Below are positions 31,977 through 45,743 of a stretch of 64,000 nucleotides of DNA, piece after piece; within the stretch, counting starts at the first letter, position 1; each line of letters begins with the position of its first letter. Where the stretch lies: contig JARZZO010000003.1 of assembly GCA_030544215.1 (NCBI GenBank), forward strand, positions 29,826,379 through 29,890,378, read 5' to 3'. A program made the translations under genes and the position numbers. Below the pieces are notes generated by a model. The model was not told the origin of the DNA and did no database searches. It worked only from the letters and a program-made list of their open reading frames with translations. This stretch comes from Zantedeschia hybrid cultivar. Its lineage: Eukaryota; Streptophyta; Magnoliopsida; Alismatales; Araceae.

Positions 31977-32356
31977 GAGTAATATTTGTTGTATCGAGGG
32001 TGTCAATTGCACTGACTCTCCATGCATTAGATAAATAGAAAAATTATTCTTTGAAATTTTTGTAGTTAGGTCCCAAGGTGTCCTATAAGTCCGTATAGGT
32101 TGATGTTAGATCAGACGATCTAAAAAAAATTGAAAAATAAAAAATTGAGGCCCAATGAATAAAAAAAAATATTCTTAATGGGTGGAACCCTATAATAATT
32201 TTTTATTTTTCAAATTTTTTAGATTGTATGATCGGAGATCGGTCTGTACAGAAATGGAGGACACTCGGAGCCCACTTAATTTTTTAAAATACATTTTTTT
32301 TTACCTACTACATTGAGAGTCGTGCAATTACATTTTCAGTGCAATAAATATTACTC
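31977..32356. mobile_element. MITE with GAGTAATATTTG ends, copy 1
   Basis: The left end GAGTAATATTTGTTGTA faces TGCAATAAATATTACTC at the right, giving about 380 bp. Inside lies another inverted repeat of A/T-rich arms around CCCAATGAAT. A second member of the family occupies 37519-37998. Confidence 0.72.
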
Positions 32357-33430
32357 AAAAATAAAAGAGAAGTAAATATGCTTTATTTACGTTATCGTAG
32401 AGTCGTCATTGGTTTACCAGAATGAATGTAGGATAAAATTCTACATTATAATATATATATATATATATATGTTAGAATACAGTAAAGGCGGTCGGTGCAG
32501 TTCTCACCGCGCCAAAAAAATAAATAAAAATGAACCGTTAGATCTTAATCTAACGTATCAATTAAAAAAAGAATAGAAACTCCACAATATGCGCATCTCT
32601 TGCACGGAGCGAAAGAGGGCGGTCCAATCACACAATCAGATGATTCCTCTTAATTTTTTTTTCTTTTTTTTGGTTTTCTACCTCCCTCCTCACCTCTACC
32701 CCTCTGTGAATTACAGGCACCAAAAGTACCGCAACACATTTTTTCTCCCATCTTCGATGTGTGGCTAAACCACAGCAACTACTCTTACCGCACCACATTA
32801 TTACTCGTATATATATAACCTAAATAATAGAGAAATATGTTGATCATTTTTATGAGTTACATATTAAATTATCAAATATGAAGACAAAGTATAATTCTCG
32901 ACTACTAGAACATTGTCTTTGAGAAACTAAACAATCTATTTCATTAAACATTCAGAACTCCTGCTACCTATGTCAGGGAGCGTCAAGAGACCTCGGCACT
33001 AAGCAAACGCAATATAAGTTCGTCAAAGAACCGGTTTGGGGGTTTTGGGATTGAAAAAAAAAAAAAAAAGAGGATTGCGTAAGGCACCCCTACGATAACT
33101 TGGGGTCGGGATCCCACAGCACTGCGGCGCTGTGGCGCAGCAATTATTACAAGGAAATCCAACGCACCCAATGCGTCCAACCAGTGAATAGATCACATTA
33201 TCAAACTTTGAAAACAAAATAAATATTTGATAAAATTAACCAAAACAATCTCCAAAGCATGTGAGCATATTACCAATTTATGATGTCTAGATGAGAAGGG
33301 AAACCTAATAATATTATGTTTCCACCTTACAAAAGTCTACAGGGTTCCAAACAGTCACAATCGCGGGAGAAAAAGCAGTAAAAAAAACTCCTTGGAAACC
33401 AAAGATACCGACGGGTGCCGATTGGGTTTC
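32357..33430. other. Gene-free stretch downstream of eL32
   Basis: An AT microsatellite lies near 32448-32470 and a 16-base A run near 33055-33070. The eL32 3' untranslated region should occupy part of the right end. No other gene is supported. Confidence 0.4.
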
Positions 33431-36400
33431 TCACTCGTCCTCCTGGCTGCGCAACCTAGCCAGCTTGTTGGTGACAACGATGTCGAGTTGGGTAGCTCGC
33501 TCCACGATCTCCTTGCGCTTCCTCGTCGAGACATTGTGTGCGATTTCAGCACAGTAAGTCCTGGATCGTGACAGAGACAGGTTTAGGGCAAAACCAAGTT
33601 TTCATTAACGTAGAAGAGGAAAATACAGAAAATAAACTCCATAGCAGACCCTGCTAGCTGTTCCAGTAAGTATACTCGGTCTATAAGTTACTCTAGTCAG
33701 AGAAGCACTAAATTGTTCAAGCAAAGATCATTTTTCACATTACAAGAACTAGACATACCACCTCACACCAAAAAAAAAAGATACCTTCCCTTTGGCGTTA
33801 TTTAACAGATAAGATCAACAGCATGTTCTACATTTTTTAGTCCTAACATTTTCCTCTGTTCTTTTCTCTTTTTTTTTTTGGAGGGGGGAGAGGGGATAAC
33901 CACCTGTTGTGCATCATTAACAGTTCCAGCTCCTTCACATTGTGAACCACAAACTTCTTAAACTTGTTGGGCAGATAGTGGCGGGTCTTCTTGTCAGACC
34001 CATATCCAATGTTGGGCATTAACGTGCATCCCTTGAACTTTCTTCTAACGCGTGAGTCAATACCCTTGGGCCTACGCCAGTTTGTCTGTCAAAGATGAAA
34101 CCAAATCCATGATCATGTCAATCCCATAGATTATTTACAGAAACAGGACATCAAGTGAAAAATGCTCCAACATTACTCAAAATAAAGAGGCAAAACCAGC
34201 AAAGCATGATCAGGCTGTCTGCAAACCAATTCTACTGATTACTAACGTTTAACCCTTAACTATTTAACAAAGCTGATACCTACTGAATTCATACAAGACA
34301 CATGCCTCTTAATGCCCCTTGTATATCTAAGCTGTTGAGTCACAATCGGTAAAAAGTCTTTATCAAAAAGAAAAGCAGATAACAAAACTAAGCATTATGC
34401 TTTCTGAAGAAAAAAAAATATTATATTCCTGACATAGGCAATAAGGGATTTTCAAAAACAAAATGAAATAACTTGGTGATTAACTGTGAAAAGACCAAAG
34501 ATATCAACATCAAGCATACAGTATAAGATGAACTAGGAGGATCATATCATTGACAGAAGTAGTAGCAGACAGTGGGGTTGATAAACAAGAAGTTGATGTC
34601 TGGACAAAACTTTGTTTAGTGCCGGGACAATCTAAGTGGAGATAAGTCAGTCCAACTGCCTATCCTGGGTCTAGTGTTCTTTGGTGATGCGATAATCTAA
34701 GTGGAGTACACTGGCTAAGAGCACAGGGATAATTAATTCCACCTAATAGGCGGAATAATTTATCCCCATATGACCCCATAAGTGGGGATTTATCCTGACT
34801 GAGTGGAATGATTCATCCCCAAATTTAAGCCCAAAATGGGCATAACTTTAAGTGGGTATAACAGCTTAACACACAGACATCCTCATTTTTCTGATGGAAA
34901 ACAGGGCAAATGTTCCTGCATCTTCTTAAAGATAATTCTCCTCAAAAGATGATACTGTAGACAACACATAAGGGAGAGGGCTGAAGAAACAAGCATTATA
35001 GAGACAAGACAACTCTTACATCTATTGTCCAACAGAACATCACGTTAGAGACAGTGAGGACAAAAGAGTCTTCAAAAATTCAAACAGAAGTTAGATGGAT
35101 AGCAGGTAGCAGGTATAGACTGTAGAGTACACAAACCTTTCTCCACTTTGTTTGTAGATAGGGAATAATGGAGCCATGTATTCTCAAAATAAAACTAATT
35201 CTGATTTGATTAGAGGAATTGATTATTCCGCACCAGAATTGCTTATTCTTGGAATTAGGTGAATAAGCAATTCCACCCTACATCCAAGAATTTGGTATTC
35301 TGCCTTGGATTCCATCCCACTATCAAAGTGAAACACTTCTTATTCTGGAATAAGCAATCTAGAATAACTAACTCCGTCATGACCCATTTTGATATCAAAG
35401 TGGTGTTTCATGTCAAACTATAACAGATATAATGTCAGTATTTCGCTCAGTTCAATCAATAATATTACAAAGAATAAATAGTTCAATCAATAATATTACA
35501 ATGTAGAATAAACAAAACCTAATAAAAAAGGTGCATAAATTTATCAAAAACAAGTTTTATCTCCAGATGTAGTAACCTGGTAAGTTTACCCAATTCTAGA
35601 TAAAGTCATTAGGTTTAAAACAGCTTTTCCATTACTCTATTAAAACTGGAAATGGTGCAGTGGAATCTAAATCCAAGTTTTTGATAGTGTTTCTGTTTTT
35701 TTTTTTTAAGAACTGTAGATTGGACCACCAATTTTATCAAAGTAAATAAAGATCGTACAATCAAGCGAGGGGGGAGAGTATCCATGTCCACAGAAACCAT
35801 GCGACAAAATTACAGAACAGTTAAATGGTTCTGATGATTATTCTATGCAAACTACATAGCATATTATATAATCCAATAATTGTATAAGAAATAACTTCAT
35901 AACATATAAACAATGAGCATGGCTAAACTACAGAACAATTAAAAACTTCAGATAATTATTACATATATATATTATATAGGTATTATTTTTTTAGTTGTTG
36001 CTATCATTCAAGTTATTTACCTTAAAGTATAAGTTGATATATCCAATGATTTCTTACCAAAAATAAAGCAGATTTGGGGAAATTATTTTCTTATCAGAGT
36101 CAAAAGGGAAGTGAACACATCTGACTCTAATTCCAACCCCATTTCAGCATTAAGCCAGTTTCTTCCGTAGGAATCAAAGTCTCGGTTCCCCTTTTTGGAA
36201 GAGGAATCAGAGTCTCAGTTTCAAACTCACATAAGTCTAGAAGAAGGGGCTTGCAGACACCTTTGAGCACCCCAGTATTCACTTGGCCCAATATGTCCAG
36301 GGTTTAGCTACATCAGCAAGGAAGGGGGCGGGAACCACAAACAGGCATATCCAAAAAGATCGTACAAGAGCCAGAACATAGAAAGCATATGAAACTAATA

Positions 36401-36966
36401 GTAAAGTCCATTTTAAGGATAAATTCCGATACATTGTTTACCATACGAGGACTGATGAAGACTAACAGACACCATCCGACTAAACACAAAATATACAAAT
36501 AGACAGAAAAATCAATCAGGATTCTCCTGCCTTCTACACACTTAATCAACTTTATAGCAGGAATCTGTGTGAGTTCTACAAAGCTAAACTCTTCAAGCTT
36601 ATGCACCCACGAAGTTTAGATTATTTATTTGTGACGAAATAGGCAGCAGATTAGGCAGATGCAGGCAGGAGATTTACATAAGCCAAACCCCATCAATTAC
36701 ATAGTTCTCATTAACTCCAACAAACAAATTTTTATACAACATGCACCTATATAAAACAAGCCTCAGCATCACACTGCTAGATCTCCGAACAAGGCATGAA
36801 GGCATGTGGATTAAAGGAAAAAACTACACTTTCTACGTCAAGATGAGATGGTGTAGAGATATGCAGAGTACAGAACCTTGACGCAGATCCTGCGGTCGCT
36901 CTGGGGCCTCTTGAACTTCTTCGTCCGCTTCTTCACGATCTTCTTGGTCAGCAGCGGCACCGCCAT
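33431..36966 (-). CDS. RPL32: 60S ribosomal protein eL32, three coding exons, 133 aa
   Basis: eL32 is a structural protein of the large ribosomal subunit. Coding exons on the minus strand: 36877-36966 (90 nt), 33904-34085 (182 nt) and 33431-33560 (130 nt), all with GT/AG borders, adding to 402 nt including TGA. The protein starts MAVPLLTKKIVKKRTKKFKR, passes through KTRHYLPNKFKKFVVHN and ends KLARLRSQEDE, which is the expected full length and sequence of plant eL32. No lesion is visible. Intron 1 is 2791 bp and holds transposon debris; intron 2 is 343 bp. A further intron probably splits the 5' untranslated region (acceptor just before the ATG, donor at 37168-37169). It is the only intact host gene I can support here. 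Confidence 0.96.
34086..36876 (-). other. Long first intron of eL32 with MITE debris
   Basis: The donor is GTTCTGTACTC at 36876 and the acceptor is TCTTTGACAG ending at 34086. Segments near 34735-34860 (GGATAAT and TTATCC arms) and 35195-35415 (AATAAGCAATTCC phrases) look like non-autonomous elements related to the palindromic MITE at 31398-31924. No coding sequence is seen inside. Confidence 0.6.
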
Positions 36967-37169
36967 CTCTGCTTACCTTCTTGACTACCACCAACACCAA
37001 CAAAGAAGAGCAAGACAAGCAAGGATCCCTTCAGACAAAGAAAAAACAACCCCCCTCCCCCAACCCAACATCCCAAGCACAACGCAGATCCGGTGGAGGA
37101 CAAGGACACGGGAAGGGAGACGATCCCTAACCCTGGCATTGCAGAGGAGAGTGAAGAGAGGGAGCTTAC

Positions 37170-37518
37170 AGCGGCGGCGCGGTGCGGCGCTCCTAGGTTT
37201 CTTCGCTTGGAAGAACCCTAAAAATGGAGAGGAAGGAGATGACCAAGGCCGCGGCTAGGGTTTTCTATATGGGGCCAGCCCTGTGGGGCGAGTCCCCGTT
37301 TCGTGTGCTTTCGCTACACCGTAATCACATCATGTGGCTCCGCACTGCCAAGTTGGTACCTTCTCACAATTTTGGGGCTTAGACACCGTTTGATCGGACG
37401 TGGACGGTGATTGACCTGGTGAGAGGACCCGGATGGACAGCTGTGAACCACGGTGCCCTCCAGAAGATTCTTGGGTCCATTGGGACCTCGGATGGTTGTT
37501 CGGCCCACGGGCCTATTA
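37170..37518 (-). promoter_or_regulatory. eL32 5' untranslated exon and promoter
   Basis: A leader exon probably ends at 37170 (donor GTAAGC). Telo-box motifs are present in both orientations: AACCCTAA at 37214-37221 and TAGGGTTT at 37256-37263, followed by a TATA-like CATATAG on the minus strand (about 37265-37271). A site II element (GGCCCA, i.e. TGGGCC) is at 37502-37507. Telo boxes with site II elements are typical of plant ribosomal protein promoters linked to growth and cell division. The start site is not determined. Confidence 0.65.
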
Positions 37519-37998
37519 GAGTAATATTTGCTGTAATGTCCTCCAAATCCTCTAATTTCGATAAGGTAGTGCAGTGGGTTAAAAAAGTTATCTTTTTTGA
37601 ATTTTTTAGGTCAGCTCCAAAGTGGCCTACAAGGCCCTGCAGTGTAATACCCGATTGGGTGACCCATAAAAATCAGAAAAATAAAAAATCGACCTAATAA
37701 ATAGTAAAAAGTTGCCCATTAATGGGCTGAGCCTAATAACATTTTTTTTTTTAATTTTTTTGGGTCGTCCGATTGAGCATTGCACTATATGACCGAGCAG
37801 GACAGCGGGATCGACCTAAAAAAATTCAATTTTTTTTTTACCCACTACAATATCCCCATTGCAATTGATGGAGGCATTGCACTATATGACCAGGTAGGAC
37901 AGCTCGGGACCGACCTAAAAAAATTCAATTTTTTTTTTTTACCCACTACAGTACCCCCATTGCAATTGATGAGAGAGACAATGCAACAAATATTACTC
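37519..37998. mobile_element. MITE with GAGTAATATTTG ends, copy 2, upstream of eL32
   Basis: The ends GAGTAATATTTGCTGTA and TGCAACAAATATTACTC are inverted repeats matching the ends of 31977-32356. Flanking CCTATTA occurs immediately left (37512-37518) and two bases after the right end, a possible target duplication. Inside, the GACCTAAAAAAATTCAATTT unit is repeated. It lies within about 300 bp of the eL32 promoter elements. Confidence 0.72.
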
Positions 37999-39680
37999 GA
38001 CCTATTAGGTTGGCAGGCCTGAGTAGGTAGGGTTTTGCTTTGTTCAACCATCGTTCGTCTATAGTTGAGTCAGTTTTTACATCAAATTGTGATTGTTTGA
38101 ATAATAATAATTCAGTTTTAATTGATTTATTTCAATACTAAATAATTCTGACTCATTTAACGTTCACCAACATGTTTGAACTGTTAAATAAATGAAAATA
38201 AATTATATTTGTCATTTGTACTTGTATACTAATTGGAACATTCAATAAGATATAAATAAATTATAAGTGAATTATTAAGTAAATAAAAATTTGTTATTAA
38301 ATAAAATACATTTGAGCTTGGTCCTAAACGTTAAGAAATATTGCAATATATAGATATTCAGTCTTGATTTATTTATTAACCGACTTAAAATTTTGTTCAA
38401 ACTTATTAGACTCTACTTAATTAAACAAGCTAAATTAAACTTTTATTAAGCTCAATCGTGTGTTTTTTACTGCTCGTTTTACTTATTCCCCTACTACAAA
38501 GTAGAGGAACCAATATTGGCAATGGGCTCAATTTTTGAAGAGAAAAATCCGCAAAAAAATCCGGACAGGGCCAATAGGTGATCAAGTGCATAACGTTGAG
38601 TTAGGTACATGGTTTGCGGTACCGATCGTGCTGATTCAGACGATTCGTACTGTATCATAACGAGTCCGAATTGGTACGACTCGACCGAATATGTACGATT
38701 TGGTCATACAATTCGTACGAGTCAAGACGAGTTGATCCGACTCATACCGAATCATGATGAGAGATCTGAGTCTGTACGACTCTTCAAGTCGTCGAACCCT
38801 GGTCAGATACTCGCTTGAATGCCTACATCTCTAAATTGAAGCTTTAAGATGTGGATTATGGATGTGACAGGGAATAAGTGCTTACCATTTCTCCTGGACT
38901 CTAGCACAGGTGCGCACAGTTTAAACTACTTGAAATCACAGCCGTAAATGGAGAATCGTCATCTCGCGAAAGCATATGGGCAATCTGACTCAATCCGGCT
39001 GGCACAAGTCACATGATTTAAGTTTATTCAGGTTAATTTTTATTTTTTAAAATTTTTACTTTTATAAATAATCATAACATAAAATAGTTATAAATAATCT
39101 TTCAAATTTACGTGCTTTGTTAATGACAACTAATTTAAGTCATATTTAAGAAAAATGTATCTTATTAATTATTATAAAAGTATGAATTTATTTGTTAAAT
39201 GAGAAAAATTAATCTAAACAACTTATTATGCATGTCAAATTGTAAATGAACAAAAAAATACTCACAATAGGATAGAACTCACAAACTCATGATGTCATAT
39301 AAGTAGGATGGCGATAGATTGCACTGGATCACGATGGCCTGTGCTGCATCGAGACCGATTCATGTGGTACCACACGGGATGGTTGATTGGAGTTGCATCA
39401 AGTCTCAGATGAATCGATACGTACCAAGAGATTGGACTCGCTTAGGTATGAGTGGACTTGTACAGGTCAGCACGATCCAACCCAATAAAATGAACCATGC
39501 TCTAAACTAGGTTGAACCATTAGCACAAAGGCATTATCATGAAGAGCGAGTAAAATCATACTCGTTGCTATTCCGACGGAAAAGAGACAGACAGACTTGC
39601 AGCTGCTACATGAAGGTGTGGAGTAGGCATGTGAATAGTACAACTTAAACTCTAGGACCCATCCTCGAAAAATACTAAAT
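37999..39680. other. Gene-free AT-rich stretch
   Basis: A patch at 38625-38790 repeats TACGACTC and its complement GAGTCGTA in many overlapping palindromes. Otherwise it is AT-rich without a supported gene. Confidence 0.4.
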
Positions 39681-40682
39681 AAGAGTGTCAATGGGCTTGG
39701 CTTGGGTCGGACTGAGCATAGCCCAAGTCTAAGTCCGTTAAGAAAATGAGGCCCAATTTCGGCCCATGTCCGTTTCTGCTTAAGTCCAAGTCCAAAATAA
39801 CTCGAGTTTTAGGTTCATACTTCGAGTTCAAATATTTGAAGAATTTTATAAAAGTGTAAATATAAAAATAATTAGTTATTTTATTTAAAATATGTACCCT
39901 ATCATATTAACAAGAATTAGTGTCTATACGTACACCCCCTCATCCATTAAAAAATGATATTTCAAGATCATCATATTCAATATAACACATAAAAAAATTA
40001 AATTAATTCTTCATATCCTGGTATTTAATGTTTAGCATAAAAATGCATCTCTTATAAAATTAAAACTTACTATAGCACTTTGATCAAAAATTGATTAACT
40101 CACATTATAAGATTACAATGATTTATGATGCATATGATTATTTGGAAGATTTTATAAAGATGTGATCTTTTATAAAAGCAAAACTTATCATAACACTTCG
40201 ATCAAATATAGATTAACTAAAATATTATAATGATTAATGGTGCATATGATGATTTTGAATGTGTCGTACACATATGAACTGTATAACGTAATTGTCACAT
40301 GTCTAGTATTCTTTAGTAAGTATATATAAAGAGAATTTTTTTAAATTTAAGATAATTCAAACATTAATCCAAAATGTTCATACTTAACATAAATTAATTT
40401 GCATGATATATGTGTGCACATGAATGATTTTGTTAATGTGAACATGTATATATTATATAAATTTCATTACCATTCTTTATGTTTAATACTTATCAAAGTT
40501 TTTAAACTTTCGAGTTCGGATTAAACAAAGCGTAAATCCGGCCCATTTTAGAGATTGGACTTAAAATCAAAATCCAAATCCAATCCAAAAATGATATGAG
40601 TTCAATTTTAATACCTAAGCTCATTTAATTGGAATTAGGTCGGACCGGACTTTCAGACTTTTAGGACCCATTGACAGCCCTA
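39681..40682. mobile_element. Non-autonomous hAT-like element
   Basis: The left end AAGAGTGTCAATGGGC and right end GACCCATTGACAGCCCTA are imperfect inverted repeats in the style of plant hAT elements. Flanks AATACTAA (left) and AATTACTAA (right) resemble an 8-bp duplication with one indel. The 1-kb AT-rich interior has no transposase. Class is inferred from the ends. Confidence 0.6.
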
Positions 40683-43014
40683 AATTACTAAACGCAACAT
40701 CTGTGGGATATTGCAGCTGCGACCACTGTTCAATCGCACGATCCAAATTGCACGATCAGACGGTCGCAAGTTTCAAGTTTCACTGTACTTCCTCTAGGAC
40801 GCCTTAGAGGACATCCTCCGATCCTGTAAATATCTCTTCACTGAAAACCTTATGGGCTTTTGATGTGCCTGCGGCCTGCCTAACGAGCGTCTAGAGATCA
40901 ACAACAAGAGATACGATAGAACAGCAATATACTCTATCCAGATGTATGCGTAGAGAGGTTATGACACCAGTTCAACTTCTCCCAAACAGGTAGAATAGAG
41001 ACCAAACCAAACGGCTTTAGGATTCCCAGCAAGGAAAATTCATCTTTGAGAATTCTGGCGTTTCCCGTACTCCACGCGCGTACGTTTGATATCGAATCAG
41101 ATACTGTCCGTCTACTCTGAATGTAAAGGAAAAAGAACAAAAGCAAAAACAATAAACATATGAAGATGTTCCAATATTCTTGGAGAAAATAAAGGAACTA
41201 CAAAAGATACACTACAACACCAGGGAAAATAAATCCTGCTATACAAATCTTTTTTGATCATATAAAGGTTGTTTTTTCAGATGCGAACATTATGATTCAT
41301 GCTGATGAAAGTGACTTTTATACAGGTCCCAGAACTCGTTTATGGAGGGAAACAAGGATAAAGAAAAAGCAAATTGCTGTGAGGGGAAGTTTTTGTTGCA
41401 TCTAGATAAATTTCTAATGTTGAAAAACTGAAAATTCAATATATTGACTAGACTCGGTTAACACACCTGAGTTGAGGTAGAGTAAATAATGAGAAGCCCT
41501 TCGCATCTTTGTGCATTTCCAAAACAATAACAGACAATCGGGAAAGTTCCAATTCTTACAAATCACAAAATTCAGGTGTTGAATTTGAAGGACTCAAGAT
41601 CATAAACACTGGCTACAACTGAAATTAATCAATGTCAAACTATTATATAGTCACTCTAACATTCTTCTTCACGGTGAAGATGGGCCGTAAAAATTAAATA
41701 AGAAAAGGCGGCGCATATTAGAAGATAAATTTGAAAATATAAAGTTAAGCTAGACCCCTACTTTGATTTCAGCTTACAAAGCACAAAATCCGGGTGTGGA
41801 GTTTGAAGGGCCCAATATCATAAACATTAGTCACAACTAAAATTAACCGATGTAGGACTATTATATAGTCACTCAAACACCCATACTTCCATATCAATTC
41901 ACTTCTTGATTCTGGAAATTAAAGACCATAAAAAACAATATTCTTCATAAAACAATGCTGTCAAAACATTGTGGTCATCAGAACTTTGCATGAAAGATGG
42001 ACCCAAACATGTATGTACAAACCCTGTTCACCCACTATTTAATATGTACCAACACTGACAAAACTAACAAAAACTCGGTCTTCTGTAGCAGTGATCTGCG
42101 AATGGAGAACATGGGTTGGAAGTCAAATCCTAAATAATGCACAATGACATCTTCGTTAAATGACCGCAAATACTTAAAACTGAACTGAACACTTCTTTTC
42201 TCTAACAAGAGGCATATTACATTTACCTATTGCAGGCTACATTAATATAGTTGGTCGTAAATCAATTCATTGTAATAGGCTTCCACTGTGATATAACTCA
42301 TTGGAGTATGCGTTCGTATTATTCCAATTCATTTAAGGGCTTTTCATTTTCCAATCCTCCGAAACTTTCAACATTACTGATCAGGCCTCCTAATCCAACT
42401 ATTTATAAATATGTCCTCACAATCTCAACTTTCTTAATTCAAGTCCTTTTGAGAGCCTTTTCTGTACCACTCTCGAGGACTTCTTTGTAACATTCATGGG
42501 AGATTGTGAGGGCTTATAAATAAATGATTGTGTATTAGAGGGGCTTTTTTGTAAATAGACCATAATTGCAGAGGTTAAAGTTTGAATATATCTTCATTCG
42601 TTTAATAGAAATAATTTGCTAACCCAGCTATTTCTTTTGCTCTTCTCTATTATCTAACATGTATTAATGTCCCTTATTAGATGTGATTGCAAATGCTTTC
42701 ATTATAAATAAAAAATATGCAAGTATAATAGTTTATGCATATGCATGGCTCCTATTAAAAATGCCCATGGAAGGGTCACCAACTAAAATTTCATACAAAG
42801 AAGAGGAAGGAAAAATCCAGGTGAGTGGACGAAGTCCGACTATGCACTTTGTCATAAAGTGGACACTTGATGATGCTATTTTAGTATATTTTCAAAGGAC
42901 CATGATGCTTGCGGTCCAGCGGAGCATGTCTAGAAAAGCAGTCAAATTTAAGTAGATTAACATGTGTGGCATAGGAAAAACCCGATTTGCAACAACATAT
43001 GCTATTTAATCTAT
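40683..43014. other. Gene-free stretch
   Basis: No coding region is supported. Two similar phrases, near 41450-41660 and 41770-41900 (TCACAACTAAAATTAACC-like, TTATATAGTCACTC), form a diverged direct repeat. CCTCACAATCT (42416) and AGATTGTGAGG (42500) are inverted copies, perhaps MITE remains. Confidence 0.35.
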
Positions 43015-43699
43015 TGTTGGTCAGCGATTATGAAAGATGTGTCCAACATAATCATGAGTCTAGGAACATAGTCTGAGAGGTTAAGGAGGAGATCTTAGAG
43101 GGATCAGATCTACTTAATATGGTGTGAACTTGTGGTTTAAGGTATGAGACGAGATTTGGAGTAGTAGTGTTATGTTAGTATGGTGATGAATTAATATAGT
43201 ACTCCTCACTTACATATTTTTCTCGTTCGGTCGCACATGCTATTTCTCTGTATGAAAAGAAGAATTATAAGAGGACAAACAAATGTGATATGCCCAATAT
43301 GTTTGAGTGGGAGATATAATACGTGACCGAGTCGCATTCGAACTACCATCCACATTGGGTGAGTAGAATAGAGTTCCATATAGGTTGGAACTCTTGAGGA
43401 GATATACTTTCGAGGAGTATTATATATATGAGACCATATAATAGAGTTTGGTCTCCTGAACGAGCTCTCCTCTCCTCTCTCTCCCACTTTCTCTCTCTCT
43501 CTCTCTCTCCCGTTTGGAGGAATCACCTTGTGCCTCCGAGTCTTGACGCATGTAGTCTGCGGGCGACTCTGATAGTCATACTGTGCCGACGAGCAGACCT
43601 TCGACCTTCTCCACTTCTACTGCGACGGAAGATCTTCACTGTCTTCAGCTAGCCATGTTCAAATAATCTCTATCTGTTTGTGTTGACCTTGCACCAACA
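43015..43699 (+). mobile_element. Possible solo LTR
   Basis: The segment starts TGTTGGTCAGCG and ends TTGCACCAACA, with a TATA-like TATTATATATATGAGACC (about 43417) followed by CT-rich leader-like sequence, as in a copia LTR of about 685 bp. No target duplication was found, so the boundaries are tentative. Confidence 0.4.
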
Positions 43700-44918
43700 C
43701 CTTTGCAAGCTGATAGCCAAGAGTTTCATCTTTTGGTTGTTCGCATCATGTATACGGAGAAACTGCAGGCTACAAAGCTTTACATTGATGTTCAGAAGCA
43801 ACTAAAGAAAAATCTTGATCCAACCTGCAAAGCAATTTGGAGCATTATCCCATGTTCATTCAAGCTGGAAACGAACAGATGCTACGTGCTATACACGGAT
43901 CGCCGACAGGCAAAGGGACCTAAAATTTGAATTTACTGGAGATATCAGGGAAGACAATGAACATAGTTCTAGATGGTTTTCTTCTATAGATTTCCATCTG
44001 TTGTTCAAACAGACTTCTAAAATTGCACAAATCCCGTGCGTGCCTGAGCATGCATTAGATCGCATTGAGGAAGACATGGTGGTAGAATACGTAGCTACCA
44101 CCGGTGGCAGTGAATCCTATCTCAAATATATAATGAGGAAAAGAATTATTTAATAATTGTCAATAACCACAAATTATCAAATAACATGGCCCTATCAAAT
44201 GAGCACAACAATAGCCCATATATAACTTTCACTTTAAATCCTAGCCCGCTAGATCTCAATGCTTAATTATGGAATTCATGCCTTGGCCGCTGTGAGGGCG
44301 TGGAGTCTCGTTCTAATAAAATTAATTATGAATTTTACCTTATTTTTTAACTAGCATAATTAAACTAATATCTGTCTTCTAATTCTCGTTCGAGCATAAA
44401 CCGAAGGTAATCTCCTTACAACCTTGAATCAAGATTTCTTTTCACTTTTTTGTTTTTATTTATTATTATCATTTTATTTTTGTATGGACCAACGATCTGA
44501 TTTAGTTAATTTTAATCTGATAAGGTAGTGCAATGTTTACTTTCTAATCTTTTGTTTAAAACTGAAGATAGGTACTTCTTTGACAACTTGGATTTTTTGA
44601 TGTCATTTTTTGTTTTGTTTTAATTTTCTTTCATCTATTTTTTATTTTATTTTAATATTATTATCATATTTTCGAACTGATTACAACCGTCCAATCTCTC
44701 CTGGATGGCTTGAATCGTTGAACATTATTTAAATGGATGTTCAATTTCTTTTTTGTATTAAAGTATTCATTTCATTTTTATGATATGTTTATGAATATAT
44801 TATTTATTATTTTAAATAATCATTTTAATTTGAAATGTGTCACCTTTTACCCCCAAGGAAGTTAATTTTATGGCTCCGTCACTAGTCTTTACTTCTAAGT
44901 ATAGCATGTAATAACGTG

Positions 44919-44957
<39 letters not shown>

Positions 44958-45349
44958 GCATGGGCTGATGACACCATGGTGAGTCTCTGCTTCCATGTAT
45001 AGCAACATCTGAAGTCGGAATTTTTTGCTTCTTCTGGGGTCTAAGCCAAATTTTGCAGCTTATTTGCTCTACCTTCCATTCTCATCAAGATTAAGAATTA
45101 TTTCTAAAGTGGGTAAGTGCAAAGGTTGGGAAGGAGTTTATAAAGAAAACCCCTCGTGGGGATTAGGTAAATTTCACTTGAAAGTGTTTTTTAAAATTTT
45201 CTCTCTTTACACTTAATTAAGTCCCATCCTCACGTGATCTCAATTCTTATCTTCTTTGTTTCTTCTTTTCCTCTTTTTTTTTCTTTTTTAAGGTTTTTTT
45301 TCTTTTTTAAGGATGATTCAGAAGCCACGAGTACAAATATTTACAAGTG
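43700..45349. other. Gene-free stretch with short unrecognised open frames
   Basis: Open frames at 43703-43930 and 43815-44153 overlap and have no recognisable domain; they may be remains of an element internal region following the possible LTR. A GA microsatellite occupies about 44921-44955. The rest is AT-rich. Confidence 0.35.
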
Positions 45350-45354
45350 ACCAG

Positions 45355-45743
45355 TGTTAGGGATTTAGGAATACCTGCAGCAGAAGCCATTCCTAACGAG
45401 AGGAGGAGGACGACGCCGAAGTCGATCCCCACGCATACACGAGTCTCGCGAGCACTGCACGAACGTCGAACGTAGAGATCCGTGTAACCCGAGCACGAAC
45501 TCCTCTGGTTTCCTCTTTCTATCTCACTTGATGCGTATGGTTTGATGGGGAGTCAAAGGCTTCTTATATAGAGAGGAGGGACCAGTCCCGTTTAAGCTTA
45601 AATGGATCCCACCTATTACAAGATCCTAATGGGCTCCTAAGGGATTAAGCCCAATAAACATAGTCCGTTAACTGGATACCGTATGGTGTGTATTGTGTAG
45701 TCCGTTAAACACAAGTGGAGCACAATTAGGTTAAAACCCAACA
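45355..45743 (-). mobile_element. 3' LTR of Copia-D
   Basis: The LTR starts TGTTAGGGATTTAGG and ends TAAAACCCAACA on the plus strand, 389 bp. The purine tract (minus strand CAAGTGGGAGAA) follows at 45744-45756. Confidence 0.9.

Noticed and set aside
33055..33070. A run after a short sequence, suggesting a SINE tail
   Set aside because: No RNA polymerase III A or B box and no clear target duplication could be seen.
36313..36606. 97-codon open frame inside eL32 intron 1
   Set aside because: No homology is recognised, and it lies within an intron between well-defined splice sites.
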